From contig JAVJSV010000021.1 of the NCBI GenBank assembly GCA_040219235.1, positions 146,140-210,139 on the forward strand: a stretch of 64,000 bases of DNA, written 5' to 3'. Positions 54,844 to 63,828 of this stretch are shown here, piece by piece. A program made the position numbers and the translations under genes. Positions within the stretch are counted from its first letter, which is position 1; each line of letters begins with the position of its first letter. Under the pieces are notes generated by a model. It saw only the letters and a program-made list of their open reading frames with translations. It was not told the DNA's origin and made no database searches. This DNA comes from Rhodospirillaceae bacterium (lineage in GTDB: Bacteria > Pseudomonadota > Alphaproteobacteria > Rhodospirillales > Rhodospirillaceae).

Positions 54844-56223
54844 ATGACATCCGCGTGGACGCGGGACAGCTGGCGCGCAAAGCCCATCGTGCAAGTTCCC
54901 GAATATGCCGACCAGGCCGCATTGAAGGCCGTTGAACACCGCCTGAGCAACTTCCCGCCGCTGGTGTTTGCCGGCGAAGCCCGCTCGCTGAAAAAGTCCC
55001 TGGCCACTGTTGCCAACGGTCGTGGTTTTCTGCTGCAAGGCGGCGACTGCGCCGAGAGCTTTGCCGAGTTCCATCCCGATAATATTCGCGACACTTTCCG
55101 CGTATTGTTGCAGATGGCCGTGGTGATGACCTTTGGTGCTGGTGTACCCATCGTCAAACTCGGTCGTATGGCGGGTCAGTTTGCCAAGCCGCGCTCGTCC
55201 AACACTGAAACTATTGATGGTGTTGAACTGCCATCCTACCGGGGCGATATGGTCAACGGCATGGACTTCACGCCGGAAGCGCGCGCGCCCGATCCTGAGC
55301 GTTTGGTCCAGGCTTACAACCAGTCCGCTGCGACGCTGAACTTGCTGCGTGCGTTCTCCCAGGGTGGTTATGCTGACCTGCATAAGGTTCACCAGTGGAC
55401 ACTTGGGTTCCTGGCCGACAGTCCTCAAGGTGAACGCTATCAGGATTTGGCCGATCGTATTCAAGAAGCGCTGGCGTTCATGGATGCCTGCGGCATCAAT
55501 TCTGATGTTGTTCCCAGCATGCGGGAGACAGATTTCTACACGTCTCATGAGTCTTTGCTGCTCAATTACGAAGAAGCGTTGACCCGCATGGATTCCACCA
55601 CGGGGCGTTGGTACGCTTGTGCGGCCCATTTCCTCTGGATTGGCGAGCGCACCCGTCAGTTGGATGAAGCCCATGTGGAATTTCTGCGCGGCGTGGATAA
55701 TCCTATTGGATTCAAAGCTGGTCCGACCATCGATCCGGATGATTTGTTGCGTCTGATTGATACGTTGAACCCGAAAAACGAAGCCGGTCGCATCACCATC
55801 ATCACCCGCATGGGCGCTGATAAACTGCAAACTCATCTGCCTAAACTCATTCAAGCGGTTCAACGGGAGGGCAAATCGGTCGTGTGGTCGTGCGATCCGA
55901 TGCATGCCAACACCGAGAAAAGCTCAAGCGGTTACAAGACCCGCCGTTTCGATAATATTCTGGGTGAAGTCCGCAGCTTCTTTGAGGTGCATCGCAGTCA
56001 AGGTACTTTTGCCGGCGGCGTGCACTTTGAGATGACCGGCCAAGACGTCACGGAATGCGTTGGCGGGGCGCAAGCCATCACCGATGCCAGCCTTGGCGAT
56101 CGCTATCACACCCATTGTGATCCGCGTCTCAATGCCAGTCAGGCGCTTGAGTTGGCTTTCTTAGTCGCCGAAATGCTGAAGCAGAACCGGGAATCCTCGG
56201 CGGCTGCTGCCGTGGCGTCTTAG
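54844..56223 (+). CDS. aroG: 3-deoxy-7-phosphoheptulonate synthase, class II
   Basis: First step of the shikimate pathway: PEP + erythrose-4-P to DAHP. The 459-residue plant/Actinobacteria-type (class II) enzyme has [70 protein letters not shown] and a closing [11 protein letters not shown]. The metal Cys is in GDCAES. The 273 bp upstream has no gene and presumably holds its promoter; a possible trans-acting chorismate mutase partner is not visible here. Confidence 0.93.
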   Translation: MTSAWTRDSWRAKPIVQVPEYADQAALKAVEHRLSNFPPLVFAGEARSLKKSLATVANGRGFLLQGGDCAESFAEFHPDNIRDTFRVLLQMAVVMTFGAGVPIVKLGRMAGQFAKPRSSNTETIDGVELPSYRGDMVNGMDFTPEARAPDPERLVQAYNQSAATLNLLRAFSQGGYADLHKVHQWTLGFLADSPQGERYQDLADRIQEALAFMDACGINSDVVPSMRETDFYTSHESLLLNYEEALTRMDSTTGRWYACAAHFLWIGERTRQLDEAHVEFLRGVDNPIGFKAGPTIDPDDLLRLIDTLNPKNEAGRITIITRMGADKLQTHLPKLIQAVQREGKSVVWSCDPMHANTEKSSSGYKTRRFDNILGEVRSFFEVHRSQGTFAGGVHFEMTGQDVTECVGGAQAITDASLGDRYHTHCDPRLNASQALELAFLVAEMLKQNRESSAAAAVAS

Positions 56224-56311
56224 GCACCGCTAAACACAACGGTCCGCGCCCGCATCCGGGCTTGGACCATCCTGCCGCAGAGGTAGCGCGTACTCATGTC
56301 TGGGCGTAACG

Positions 56312-57991
56312 ATGTCTGATCGATTCATCATCGCATTGGCGCAGACCAACCCAACGGTTGGCGCGGTTGCCGCCAATGCGGATTTGATCCGGCAGGCGCG
56401 CACCGAGGCTGCCGCCCAGGGGGCAGACCTTGTTGTGTTCTCTGAACTCAATCTCAGCGGTTATCCGCCCGAAGACTTGGTGCTGCGGGGCTCTTTTCTT
56501 GATGCCATTGAATCCGCTGCCCACGATCTTGCCCAAGAAACATCTGATGGTGGTCCTGCGCTGATCATCGGGGCGCCATGGCGTGTTGATGGGGCTTGCT
56601 ACAACGCGGCTTTGATTCTCGACGCTGGCGAAATCAAAGGCGTGCGTCTGAAGCATCATTTGCCCAACTATGGCGTGTTTGATGAAAAGCGGGTTTTTGC
56701 CTCTGGCCCGCCGTCCGGGCCGGTGGTCGTGCGCGGTGTCCGTTTGGGGGTGCTGGTCTGCGAAGACATGTGGTTCGAGGACGTGACTGAAACGCTGGCT
56801 GAAACCGGTGCAGAAATGCTGGTGGTGATCAATGGGTCACCCTTCGAGTTGGATAAGAACGATGTGCGTCTCAGTCATGCCGTGGCCCGTGTCTCGGAAA
56901 CAGACTTGCCCCTGGTCTACGTGAACCAGATCGGCGGTCAGGATGACCTTGCCTTCGATGGTGGTTCCTTTGTTCTCAATGACGACCGTAGTTTGGCGAC
57001 TCAATGTCCCTGGTGGACCACTGCTCTCACTTTAACCGAATGGACGCGCGTGGACGGCGCTTGGCACTGTAAGCCCGGCAATATTTCTCCCGCACTCGAC
57101 CGGCTTGAGAACATCTATCAAGCCATGGTGCTGAGTTTGCGCGACTACATTGCCAAAAACAGGTTCCCAGGTGTTGTCCTTGGGCTGTCCGGTGGGATTG
57201 ATAGTGCCTTAAGCGCTGTCGTAGCTGCTGACGCTCTGGGGCCAGACAAAGTACACTGCGTGATGATGCCGTCGCCTTATACGTCGCAGGACAGTCTGGA
57301 TGATGCGGCAGAGCTGGCTAAGAATTTGAGCGTGAAACTGGATACCATTGGGATCGGCGAAGCCATGTCTGCGTTTGGGGGTATGCTCGCTGCAAGTTTC
57401 ACCGGCACCTCAGTCGATACCACGGAAGAAAATATTCAGTCGCGTATTCGCGGTCTAACGCTGATGGCGCTGTCCAATAAATTTGGCAAGATGGTGCTGT
57501 CGACGGGCAATAAGTCAGAGGTCAGTGTCGGCTATGCCACCCTCTATGGCGATATGTGCGGCGGTTATAACGTTCTCAAAGACGTCTATAAAACCACCGT
57601 CTTTGCCCTCAGCCGGTGGCGTAATGAGAATGTGCCCAGTGGAGCTTTGGCCGCCGCCGGGGCCATAATGCCGGAACGCATCATCACCAAGCCGCCAACA
57701 GCCGAGTTGCGGCCCGATCAAAAAGACGAAGACTCTTTGCCGCCCTATGATGATCTTGATGCTATTCTCAAAGGCTTGATTGAAAACGCGCGCAGTGTGT
57801 CTGAGGTCATTGCCGCAGGCTTTGATGAAGCCACCGTGCGCCGGGTTCATCGCTTGCTCCGGATCGCCGAGTACAAGCGCCGTCAGGCATCGCCGGGCGT
57901 TAAAATCAGTCACCTTGCCTTTGGCCGGGATCACCGCTACCCCATCACCAATGCCTTTGACGGCGATGCACCGAAAAGAAATACACCATGA
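56312..57991 (+). CDS. nadE: Glutamine-dependent NAD+ synthetase
   Basis: Last step of NAD synthesis, amidating nicotinate adenine dinucleotide. The 559-residue protein has an N-terminal nitrilase-fold glutaminase (Glu in FSELNLSGYPPEDL, Lys in RLKHHLPNYGVFDEKR, Cys in VLVCEDMW) and a C-terminal synthetase with PP-loop VLGLSGGIDSALSAV and STGNKSEVSVGYATLYGD. Its stop overlaps the gltX ATG by 4 bp. Confidence 0.95.
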   Translation: MSDRFIIALAQTNPTVGAVAANADLIRQARTEAAAQGADLVVFSELNLSGYPPEDLVLRGSFLDAIESAAHDLAQETSDGGPALIIGAPWRVDGACYNAALILDAGEIKGVRLKHHLPNYGVFDEKRVFASGPPSGPVVVRGVRLGVLVCEDMWFEDVTETLAETGAEMLVVINGSPFELDKNDVRLSHAVARVSETDLPLVYVNQIGGQDDLAFDGGSFVLNDDRSLATQCPWWTTALTLTEWTRVDGAWHCKPGNISPALDRLENIYQAMVLSLRDYIAKNRFPGVVLGLSGGIDSALSAVVAADALGPDKVHCVMMPSPYTSQDSLDDAAELAKNLSVKLDTIGIGEAMSAFGGMLAASFTGTSVDTTEENIQSRIRGLTLMALSNKFGKMVLSTGNKSEVSVGYATLYGDMCGGYNVLKDVYKTTVFALSRWRNENVPSGALAAAGAIMPERIITKPPTAELRPDQKDEDSLPPYDDLDAILKGLIENARSVSEVIAAGFDEATVRRVHRLLRIAEYKRRQASPGVKISHLAFGRDHRYPITNAFDGDAPKRNTP

Positions 57992-59346
57992 GTTCAGTTG
58001 TTCGTTTTGCTCCTAGCCCCACCGGTCGCCTTCACGTTGGCAATGCGCGTCTTGCGTTGATCAACTGGCTTTATGCCCGCTCAACCGGCGGCGAATTCAT
58101 CCTCCGTTTTGACGATACGGACGCTACGCGCAGCAAGGAAGAATATGTCGAGGGCATTCGCACGGATCTGACCTGGCTGGGTCTGACCTGGGATCGCGAA
58201 GAACGTCAGTCTGTCCGCATGGACCGGTATGAAGCCGCAGCGGAGACCCTGAAAAAAATTGGCCGTCTGTATCCGTGCTATGAAAATGCAGACGAGTTGG
58301 AATTTAAGCGCAAGCGCCTGCGTGCCCAGCATAAAGCGCCGATTTATGATCGCGCCGCCTTGGCCCTCACGGCCGAAGACGTTGCAAAGCTGGAAGCCGA
58401 AGGGCGCAAACCCCACTGGCGGTTCAAGTTGAACCAGGCCGATGTTACCTGGAACGATCTGGTGCGTGGCGAGACCACCTACAACACGGTCAATGTCAGC
58501 GATCCGGTTGTCATTCGCGAAGATGGCACGTTCTTATATCTGCTGCCGTCGGTGGTCGATGATCTGGACCATGGCGTAACCCACATCATTCGGGGGGAAG
58601 ATCACGTCACCAACGGCGCAGTCCAATTGGAGATGATGGATGCCGTGTCGCCGGGGGCCTCTGTTGTGTTTGCCCACGTGCCGTTGTTGACAGGCGCAAG
58701 CGGCGAGGGGTTGTCCAAGCGCGCGGGATCATTGGGCTTGGAAGATATACGTAATCAGCACCTTGAAGCTATTGCCGTGTCCAGTTTGCTGGCGCGTCTT
58801 GGCAGTGCCGATGCCGTTGAAGTCTACGCCGACCTGCCCGCCATGATCGCCGACTTTGATATCGGGCGCTTCAGCCGCGCCACGCCAAAGTTCGATGCGC
58901 ACGATCTGGAATTTCTCAATGCCAAGGTCTTGCATCAAATGCCCTACGATCAAGCCAAAGACAGGTTGGCAGATCTGGTCAACGATGCTGCGGTGCTGGC
59001 CGAAAAGGGTGAAGCCTTCTGGCTGGCCGTGCGTGGCAACCTGAAACTGTTTAATGAAGCGGCAGGCTGGTGGTCTGTCTGTTTTGCGCCTGTCGCCCCG
59101 TCCATTGAAGACACAACCTTTATGGAGCAGGCGGCGGCGTTGTTGCCGGAAGAACCTTGGAACGAAGACACCTGGAGCCAGTGGACCGGGGCCGTCAAAG
59201 ACGCTACAGGCCGTAAGGGCAAGGGGTTGTTCCTGCCGTTGCGTCTGGCGCTGACCGGCCTTGACCATGGCCCGGAACTGAAACTCCTGCTGCCGCTCAT
59301 TGGCCGGGAGCGCGCGTTAAAACGCAGTCAGGGCGAAACGGCTTAA
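57988..59346 (+). CDS. gltX: Glutamate--tRNA ligase
   Basis: Charges tRNA-Glu. The 452-residue class I synthetase has the HIGH-type motif FAPSPTGRLHVGNARLAL, FILRFDDTDATRSKEEYV, VIRGEDHVTNGAVQLEM and the KMSKS-type loop LSKRAGSLG. It lacks any separate zinc cluster in the connecting peptide. Alphaproteobacteria often have two GltX enzymes, one charging tRNA-Gln; which one this is cannot be told here. It is coupled to nadE and followed by trmJ after 21 bp. Confidence 0.92.
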   Translation: MSSVVRFAPSPTGRLHVGNARLALINWLYARSTGGEFILRFDDTDATRSKEEYVEGIRTDLTWLGLTWDREERQSVRMDRYEAAAETLKKIGRLYPCYENADELEFKRKRLRAQHKAPIYDRAALALTAEDVAKLEAEGRKPHWRFKLNQADVTWNDLVRGETTYNTVNVSDPVVIREDGTFLYLLPSVVDDLDHGVTHIIRGEDHVTNGAVQLEMMDAVSPGASVVFAHVPLLTGASGEGLSKRAGSLGLEDIRNQHLEAIAVSSLLARLGSADAVEVYADLPAMIADFDIGRFSRATPKFDAHDLEFLNAKVLHQMPYDQAKDRLADLVNDAAVLAEKGEAFWLAVRGNLKLFNEAAGWWSVCFAPVAPSIEDTTFMEQAAALLPEEPWNEDTWSQWTGAVKDATGRKGKGLFLPLRLALTGLDHGPELKLLLPLIGRERALKRSQGETA

Positions 59347-59367
59347 ATCGCCGGGGCAGGAGTCACC

Positions 59368-60201
59368 ATGTCAGGAACCGATACCAGTAAGCCCACGTTT
59401 GCCGTGCCCGGAACCCCAGGTAATCCCGCCATCATTCTTGTCCAGCCCCAATTGGCCGAGAACATCGGGATGTCGGCACGGGCCATGTACAACTGCGGTC
59501 TGACAGACATGCGCCTGGTGGCCCCCAAACAGGACTGGCTGTCTGAAAAGGCCAAGGGGGCCTCGTCGGGTGCGGCCATTGTGCTGGAAAATGCCAAGCG
59601 CTACGACACCACAGAAGAGGCCATTGCGGACCTTGAGTTCATCGCGGCCACCACGGCCCGTCCGCGCGACATGATCAAGACCGTCTGGACGCCCAATCAT
59701 GCAGCAGGCGAATTGTCCAAGCGTGCGGCAGGGGGTAACAACATTGGTATTCTGTTCGGGCGGGAAAAATCAGGCCTGACCAACCATGATATTGGATTGG
59801 CCGATGTGATCATCGAAGCGCCGCTCAATCCGTCGTATTCGTCGCTGAATTTGGCCCAGGCTGTTCTTGTGGTCGGCTACGAATGGTTCCAGGCCACCCA
59901 GCACAGCGAAGCAGAAACGCTGCCCTACGGCATCACCCGTCCGGCCACCAAAGATGAACTCAACTTGCTCTTTGAGCACCTTGAGTATGAATTGGACACC
60001 TGCGGCTTCCTCCATGTAATCGAGAAGCGCCCGAGTATGGTGCTCAACATCCGGGCGCTATTTCAGCGCGCTGGATTGAGCGAGCAGGAGGTCAAAACCC
60101 TGCATGGCATCGTCACGGAACTGCGTTATGGCAGGCGGGATGAACTGCACAAACGCAGCGACTGGAAAAAGAAAGATCAGAGTCCAGAGTCTGAGCCTTA
60201 A
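59368..60201 (+). CDS. trmJ: tRNA (cytidine/uridine-32 2'-O) methyltransferase, SPOUT family
   Basis: A 277-residue TrmJ-like enzyme that methylates the ribose of position 32 in the anticodon loop. The SPOUT core shows PAIILVQPQLAENIGMSARA, NCGLTDMRLVAPKQDW, GILFGREKSGLTNHDI and the trefoil-knot end NPSYSSLNLAQAVLVVGYEW; the C-terminal helices (RALFQRAGLSEQEVKTLHGI) are the TrmJ dimerisation tail. It follows gltX by 21 bp. Confidence 0.9.
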   Translation: MSGTDTSKPTFAVPGTPGNPAIILVQPQLAENIGMSARAMYNCGLTDMRLVAPKQDWLSEKAKGASSGAAIVLENAKRYDTTEEAIADLEFIAATTARPRDMIKTVWTPNHAAGELSKRAAGGNNIGILFGREKSGLTNHDIGLADVIIEAPLNPSYSSLNLAQAVLVVGYEWFQATQHSEAETLPYGITRPATKDELNLLFEHLEYELDTCGFLHVIEKRPSMVLNIRALFQRAGLSEQEVKTLHGIVTELRYGRRDELHKRSDWKKKDQSPESEP

Positions 60202-60279
60202 ACCGCTGCTGTCCCTTTACGCCTGTAATCTAACGATAATTCTGTTGTTCGCGCGCGTGCTCGTTGGTGTTAAGCGCTG

Positions 60280-60662
60280 TTACTCTGCGTCAGTTCCGCG
60301 ATCCAGAACGGCGTCACGCATACTCCCGACGGCTCCCATAACCTGGCCAAGTAAATCATCGGGCACTCTTAATTCTTCAAGCGTGCTTTGGAGATGATGG
60401 GCGACGGCATCAAAATGCACATCGGACAAACCATGGCTATGCACCAGATCCTTGTGGGCGCGCCGCATGTAAGACAGTGTCCCCTTAGAGGTGCCGTTCA
60501 GCACAGTGGTCAGGAAAAGTTTCTGTTTGCGATTTTGGCTTTCCATATCGGTGTTGGCGAAAAATGGACTCACCACATCATCAGCCATGATTTTTTGTAA
60601 AAAATATCTACAGCTGCATTTACGGCAGATTCGCCGCCAATTTGTTCTAATAACGTTGCCAT
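60280..60662 (-). pseudogene. Group I truncated haemoglobin with a frameshift in an A6 run
   Basis: Read on the minus strand from the ATG at 60662 (AGGA upstream) the frame gives MATLLEQIGGESAVNAAVDI then FYKK, the N-terminus of a truncated haemoglobin with the B10 Tyr. After the run of six A (60591-60596) the frame must change by one base to continue as MADDVVSPFFANTDM and RKQKLFLTTVLNG, with the proximal His in YMRRAHKDLVHSHGLS. One more A in the run would restore a full ~127-residue protein. It may be a sequencing error, a recent pseudogene or slippage. An ATG at 60588 gives only the headless 102-residue part. Such proteins bind O2 or detoxify NO. Confidence 0.72.
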
Positions 60663-60993
60663 CTATGTTTTTCCTACTTTTTTTGGGGCTCTGTTTGCTT
60701 TTCGTGCCCTGCCGGTATGACCCTACTTCGAGTGGCAGAATATGACTTTTGTCAAAAAACTGTCACATAAGTGCCTCACTTGCTTTAAAACGGAGGAAAT
60801 TCCGTCCTTAGGCTCTGCCTCTGGCCATCCCTAGCTTTGGCTCCAAACAATTGACTTCCGGGCGCTTTTCCCTTAAATCCGGCCCCTCATTCTCGGGAAT
60901 GTGGGTGGTGCATAACCCCGCTCTTTGGCGGCCTGATGGGTCGGGTGGAGAGACTACCGGGACAAAAACAGTGAAAAAACAAGGCGTTACATA
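60663..60993. other. 331-bp divergent intergenic region between trHb and rpsD
   Basis: No convincing gene is seen. It holds a perfect dyad TGAC-TTTT-GTCA (60743-60754), a further TGTCA one helical turn away (60761-60765), and a small hairpin ACGGA-GGAAAT-TCCGT (60790-60805). The promoters of the truncated haemoglobin and rpsD must lie here. Confidence 0.6.
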
Positions 60994-61608
60994 ATGACAA
61001 ACCGTATTTCTTCGAAGTACAAGATCGATCGCCGTTTGGGGGTTAATCTTTGGGGACGCGCAAAAAGCCCCATCAATAAAAGAGACTATGGCCCGGGCCA
61101 GCATGGCCAGCGCCGCCGTAAACCGTCTGACTTCGGCATCCAGTTGATGGCCAAGCAGAAGCTCAAAGGTTACTACGGCAATATCTCCGAGAAACAATTC
61201 CTGCGTTACTATAAGGAAGCTGTGCGCCGCGCAGGCGATACATCCGAAAACCTCATCGGCATTTTGGAATGCCGTTTGGATGCCGTGATCTATCGTATGA
61301 AATTTGTTCCCACTGTGTTTTCTGCACGGCAAGTGGTGTCACACGGTCACATCAAAGTGAACGGCGTTAAAGTTACCATCCCGTCTTACATGGTGAAGGT
61401 TGGGGATGTGATTGAACTGCGCGACAAAGCCAAGAGCATGGGGCTGATCCTTGATGCCATGGACTCCCCTGAGCGTGATATGCCCGATTATATTGAGGTC
61501 GATCACAACCAGGGCCGCGGTGCGATGACCCGCATTCCTCAATTGGCCGATGTGCCATACCCAGTTCAAATGGAACCAAATCTAGTCGTCGAATTTTACT
61601 CGCGCTAA
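60994..61608 (+). CDS. rpsD: 30S ribosomal protein S4
   Basis: A 204-residue primary 16S-binding protein of the small subunit. It begins [20 protein letters not shown], then [18 protein letters not shown]; the S4 domain ([36 protein letters not shown]) follows and the protein ends LVVEFYSR. It stands alone, not in the alpha operon, which is common in alphaproteobacteria. Its 3' end is followed by an imperfect 18-bp duplicate and a strong terminator. Confidence 0.98.
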   Translation: MTNRISSKYKIDRRLGVNLWGRAKSPINKRDYGPGQHGQRRRKPSDFGIQLMAKQKLKGYYGNISEKQFLRYYKEAVRRAGDTSENLIGILECRLDAVIYRMKFVPTVFSARQVVSHGHIKVNGVKVTIPSYMVKVGDVIELRDKAKSMGLILDAMDSPERDMPDYIEVDHNQGRGAMTRIPQLADVPYPVQMEPNLVVEFYSR

Positions 61609-61654
61609 ATCACGCGCGGACTCGGCGCAAGCATCACGTCGAATTTCACTCGCG
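61587..61654 (+). repeat. 18-bp direct repeat of the rpsD 3' end
   Basis: CGTCGAATTTTACTCGCG at 61587-61604, at the end of rpsD, recurs as CGTCGAATTTCACTCGCG at 61637-61654 (17 of 18 identical), 29 bp beyond the stop. Confidence 0.8.
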
Positions 61655-61703
61655 TTTATTGAGAACAAATTCTGTTGGCGGCCGTCACCGCCGTCAGAGT
61701 TTT

Positions 61704-61734
61704 AAAAAGGCCCTGCGTGCGGGGCCTTTTTGTT
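61704..61734 (+). terminator. Rho-independent terminator of rpsD
   Basis: AAAAAGGCCC pairs with GGGGCCTTTTT around a short GC-rich loop, followed by a T-rich run. It lies ~95 bp after the rpsD stop. Confidence 0.85.
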
Positions 61735-61770
61735 ATTTCTATACGATTAACATACTGGTTTTTCTTAGTA

Positions 61771-62694
61771 TTAGGCGACAAACTTATCATATGCATCCAC
61801 GAGTGTTGCAAATGTCGACTCTTCCCAAATCATGCTTTGTTTCTCTCCGGCCCATGGCGGGCTCGCACCTATTGGGATGCCAAGTTGTCTCTCCGATACA
61901 AAATTAGCACCAAAAGTTTTTGGTGCCGCAACATCTGTCACTATGTATGGCTTATTCGAAAAGACAGCCATTGTGCCTGTGCCTCCGCTTGCAATAAAGT
62001 TCATTTTAGCTTGTCCATAGAGTGCCATTCTGAGGCGCTGATCAAAACATGCGGGCAAAAAGACATTCCAATTGTATTTTTTATATTCTGCCTTGGAGCA
62101 GGCGTCTTCAAAATCAGGAACGACCAATACTTCGTGGTCTTTCTCTATCAAGTAATTATAAAACTTATACCATTCTTTGAGGTTTATATTCCGGTCTGGG
62201 GCGTAATGGCTGTATCGCAGATTTAAGGTTATGAAATCGTGCCCTGCCATTTGCTCAATTAAGTGTTGAGCATGACTCGGAGCTTCTAAAACTTTCGGGC
62301 ATTTACCATGTTTCTCGTATAAGCTGACGAGATCTTTCATGTTTATAGGGTATCGCAGTCTGTCGGCCTCAAAATTCTCGTAACTCTGAGGTAAGTGATA
62401 ATTTTCAGCATTTACTTTGACATCTGAATTCAAAAGGGTTGTCGCGGTAATTGTCGGAAGGAGCCAACACGAATCCAATATCACATTTTTCACTCGCCAG
62501 TCTTTTTCTTGTCGCCCAATCGCTAAGTCCTTGTCGGTTTTACTCCTATACTCATTTGCCTTAATCGTAATAAACATTTCGTCAGCACCATAAATCTGCC
62601 TAGTTGACTCGCACCAAGCTAAGTATGTTGTGAAGTCATGAGTAATTGGGGCAAACTTCAAATCATAGATCACATTGAGTATTTTTTTTGGCAT
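61771..62694 (-). CDS. Putative glycosyltransferase-like protein in an AT-rich pocket
   Basis: A 307-residue protein, family not firmly recognised. The C-terminal half resembles the donor half of a GT-B enzyme from surface-glycan clusters: ITLNLRYSHYAPDRNINLKE, YNYLIEKDHEVLVVPDFED, then ALYGQAKMNFIASGGTGTMA. The N-terminal part has a possible first Rossmann strand (KKILNVIYDLKFAPIT). The base composition is clearly more AT-rich than its neighbours, which points to recent transfer. No other glycan genes are next to it, apart from the methyltransferase. It has no evident signal peptide. Confidence 0.5.
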   Translation of the reverse strand: MPKKILNVIYDLKFAPITHDFTTYLAWCESTRQIYGADEMFITIKANEYRSKTDKDLAIGRQEKDWRVKNVILDSCWLLPTITATTLLNSDVKVNAENYHLPQSYENFEADRLRYPINMKDLVSLYEKHGKCPKVLEAPSHAQHLIEQMAGHDFITLNLRYSHYAPDRNINLKEWYKFYNYLIEKDHEVLVVPDFEDACSKAEYKKYNWNVFLPACFDQRLRMALYGQAKMNFIASGGTGTMAVFSNKPYIVTDVAAPKTFGANFVSERQLGIPIGASPPWAGEKQSMIWEESTFATLVDAYDKFVA

Positions 62695-62923
62695 GCCTTA
62701 CTCATGTTAAGTCAGGAGTGTGATTGTCCAAGTACTTAGATTGGAAACAAACCATAGTCACGATGTAATTCATATTTTATCAACCTCATGCCACTTCAAT
62801 GATCTCAGAAGTTGTGAAAATGATCATATCATAGCCAAGGGGGTCGAGTGCCCTTCATGTAACCGACACCGAATGCGACTATATCCGAAGACCGTGGACG
62901 AATACTGAAAAGAGTTAAATGCA

Positions 62924-63547
62924 ATGACAAGTGCAGAAAAATTCTGGGATAAGACTGCGGTCAAGTATTCAAAGTCGCCCATCAAAAACATGGACGCTTA
63001 CAACCAAACTCTTGATCTTACCCGAACGTACTTAACTCAAGAGAGCTCTGTTTTGGAAATCGGTTGTGGGACAGGGGGCACGGCTTTGCTTTTGGCCGGC
63101 AGCGTAAAGCACATCACGGCCAGTGATATTTCAGCCAACATGATCAACATCGCGAAGTCCAAGGCCGGGGATGCGGGTAAAGCTAATGTCACTTTTCTAC
63201 AGGGTGACGTTTTTATGGAGTCTTTGCTGCCAGAATCTTTCGATGCTGTCCTGGCGTTTAATCTTTTACACTTGGTGGAAGACCTTCCGGAAACTCTACA
63301 GCGCATCCGAATCTTGCTGCGCCCTGGTGGCCGGTTTATTTCAAAGTCTGCCTGTGTCGCCCAGCAGTCTCGTCTTTGGGGGGTGCCGATTTTCCTTGCC
63401 CGTACGCTTGGGGTCATTCCTCCCATTAATATGCTGACCTTCGATACATTGGAGCAGGCGATCTCTGATGCACAGTTTCAAATCACAGAAGCCAAAGTCT
63501 TCGAAGGGTCGTCCATGAGCCGCTTCATCGTTGCTGAGAAGCTGTAG
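62924..63547 (+). CDS. Class I SAM-dependent methyltransferase
   Basis: A 207-residue Rossmann methyltransferase. Motif I is SSVLEIGCGTGGTALLLAGS, followed by ITASDISANMINIAKSKAGD, motif IV-like DAVLAFNLLHLVEDL and LLRPGGRFISKSACV. The closest general pattern is the UbiE/COQ5-like type acting on small molecules; the substrate is unknown. It lies just after the AT-rich glycosyltransferase-like gene, in the opposite direction, with ~230 bp between them that hold no convincing gene. Confidence 0.85.
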   Translation: MTSAEKFWDKTAVKYSKSPIKNMDAYNQTLDLTRTYLTQESSVLEIGCGTGGTALLLAGSVKHITASDISANMINIAKSKAGDAGKANVTFLQGDVFMESLLPESFDAVLAFNLLHLVEDLPETLQRIRILLRPGGRFISKSACVAQQSRLWGVPIFLARTLGVIPPINMLTFDTLEQAISDAQFQITEAKVFEGSSMSRFIVAEKL

Positions 63548-63556
63548 GAGCATTCA

Positions 63557-63572
63557 TCCCTCTTGAGAGGGA
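63557..63572 (+). terminator. Hairpin between two convergent genes
   Basis: TCCCTC-TTGA-GAGGGA forms a perfect six-pair stem in the 26 bp between the methyltransferase stop and the zinc-ribbon gene stop. There is no T-tract, so bidirectional termination is only likely from position. Confidence 0.4.
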
Positions 63573-63573
63573 G

Positions 63574-63828
63574 CTAAGGCATACCGCCGACAAAGCCGCT
63601 GACGTCTTCACGCCGGATGAGGGTGAGTTTAACGCCTGTATGCCGGCACCCCGGTCGAGGGCAACCCAGATGCGTCTGCACCTCATCAAGGCGAATATCG
63701 CGATGATCCACTTTCAGCAGAAGCTGCACGGGGCTTTGCAACCAGGTATGAAGGCATTTCATGCAGGTTGATTCTATAATCACTGAGTCATCTAAATCCC
63801 GCAGCACGGTATCTTCAAGCCAGCTCAC
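63574..63828 (-). CDS. Small zinc-ribbon protein coupled to a Y-family polymerase
   Basis: An 84-residue protein with paired cysteines, STCMKCLHTWLQSP and LGCPRPGCRHTGVKL (CxxC and CxxxxC), spaced to bind zinc. The GTG start overlaps the stop of the upstream polymerase gene as GTGA, so the two are translationally coupled. The family is not recognised; its place suggests a partner in the polymerase's job. Confidence 0.7.
   Translation of the reverse strand: MSWLEDTVLRDLDDSVIIESTCMKCLHTWLQSPVQLLLKVDHRDIRLDEVQTHLGCPRPGCRHTGVKLTLIRREDVSGFVGGMP

Noticed and set aside
54799..55905. Long minus-strand open frame (368 codons) opposite aroG
   Set aside because: Fully antisense to class II DAHP synthase; no coding-like features of its own.
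61675..62226. Plus-strand open frame (183 codons) across the rpsD terminator and the AT-rich gene
   Set aside because: It runs through the terminator hairpin and is antisense to the more plausible glycosyltransferase-like gene.
62720..62908. 62-codon frame with CPSCNRHRMRLYP before the methyltransferase
   Set aside because: The CxxC tail is suggestive, but the first part is poor and there is no ribosome site; it could be a remnant, yet I cannot support a gene.
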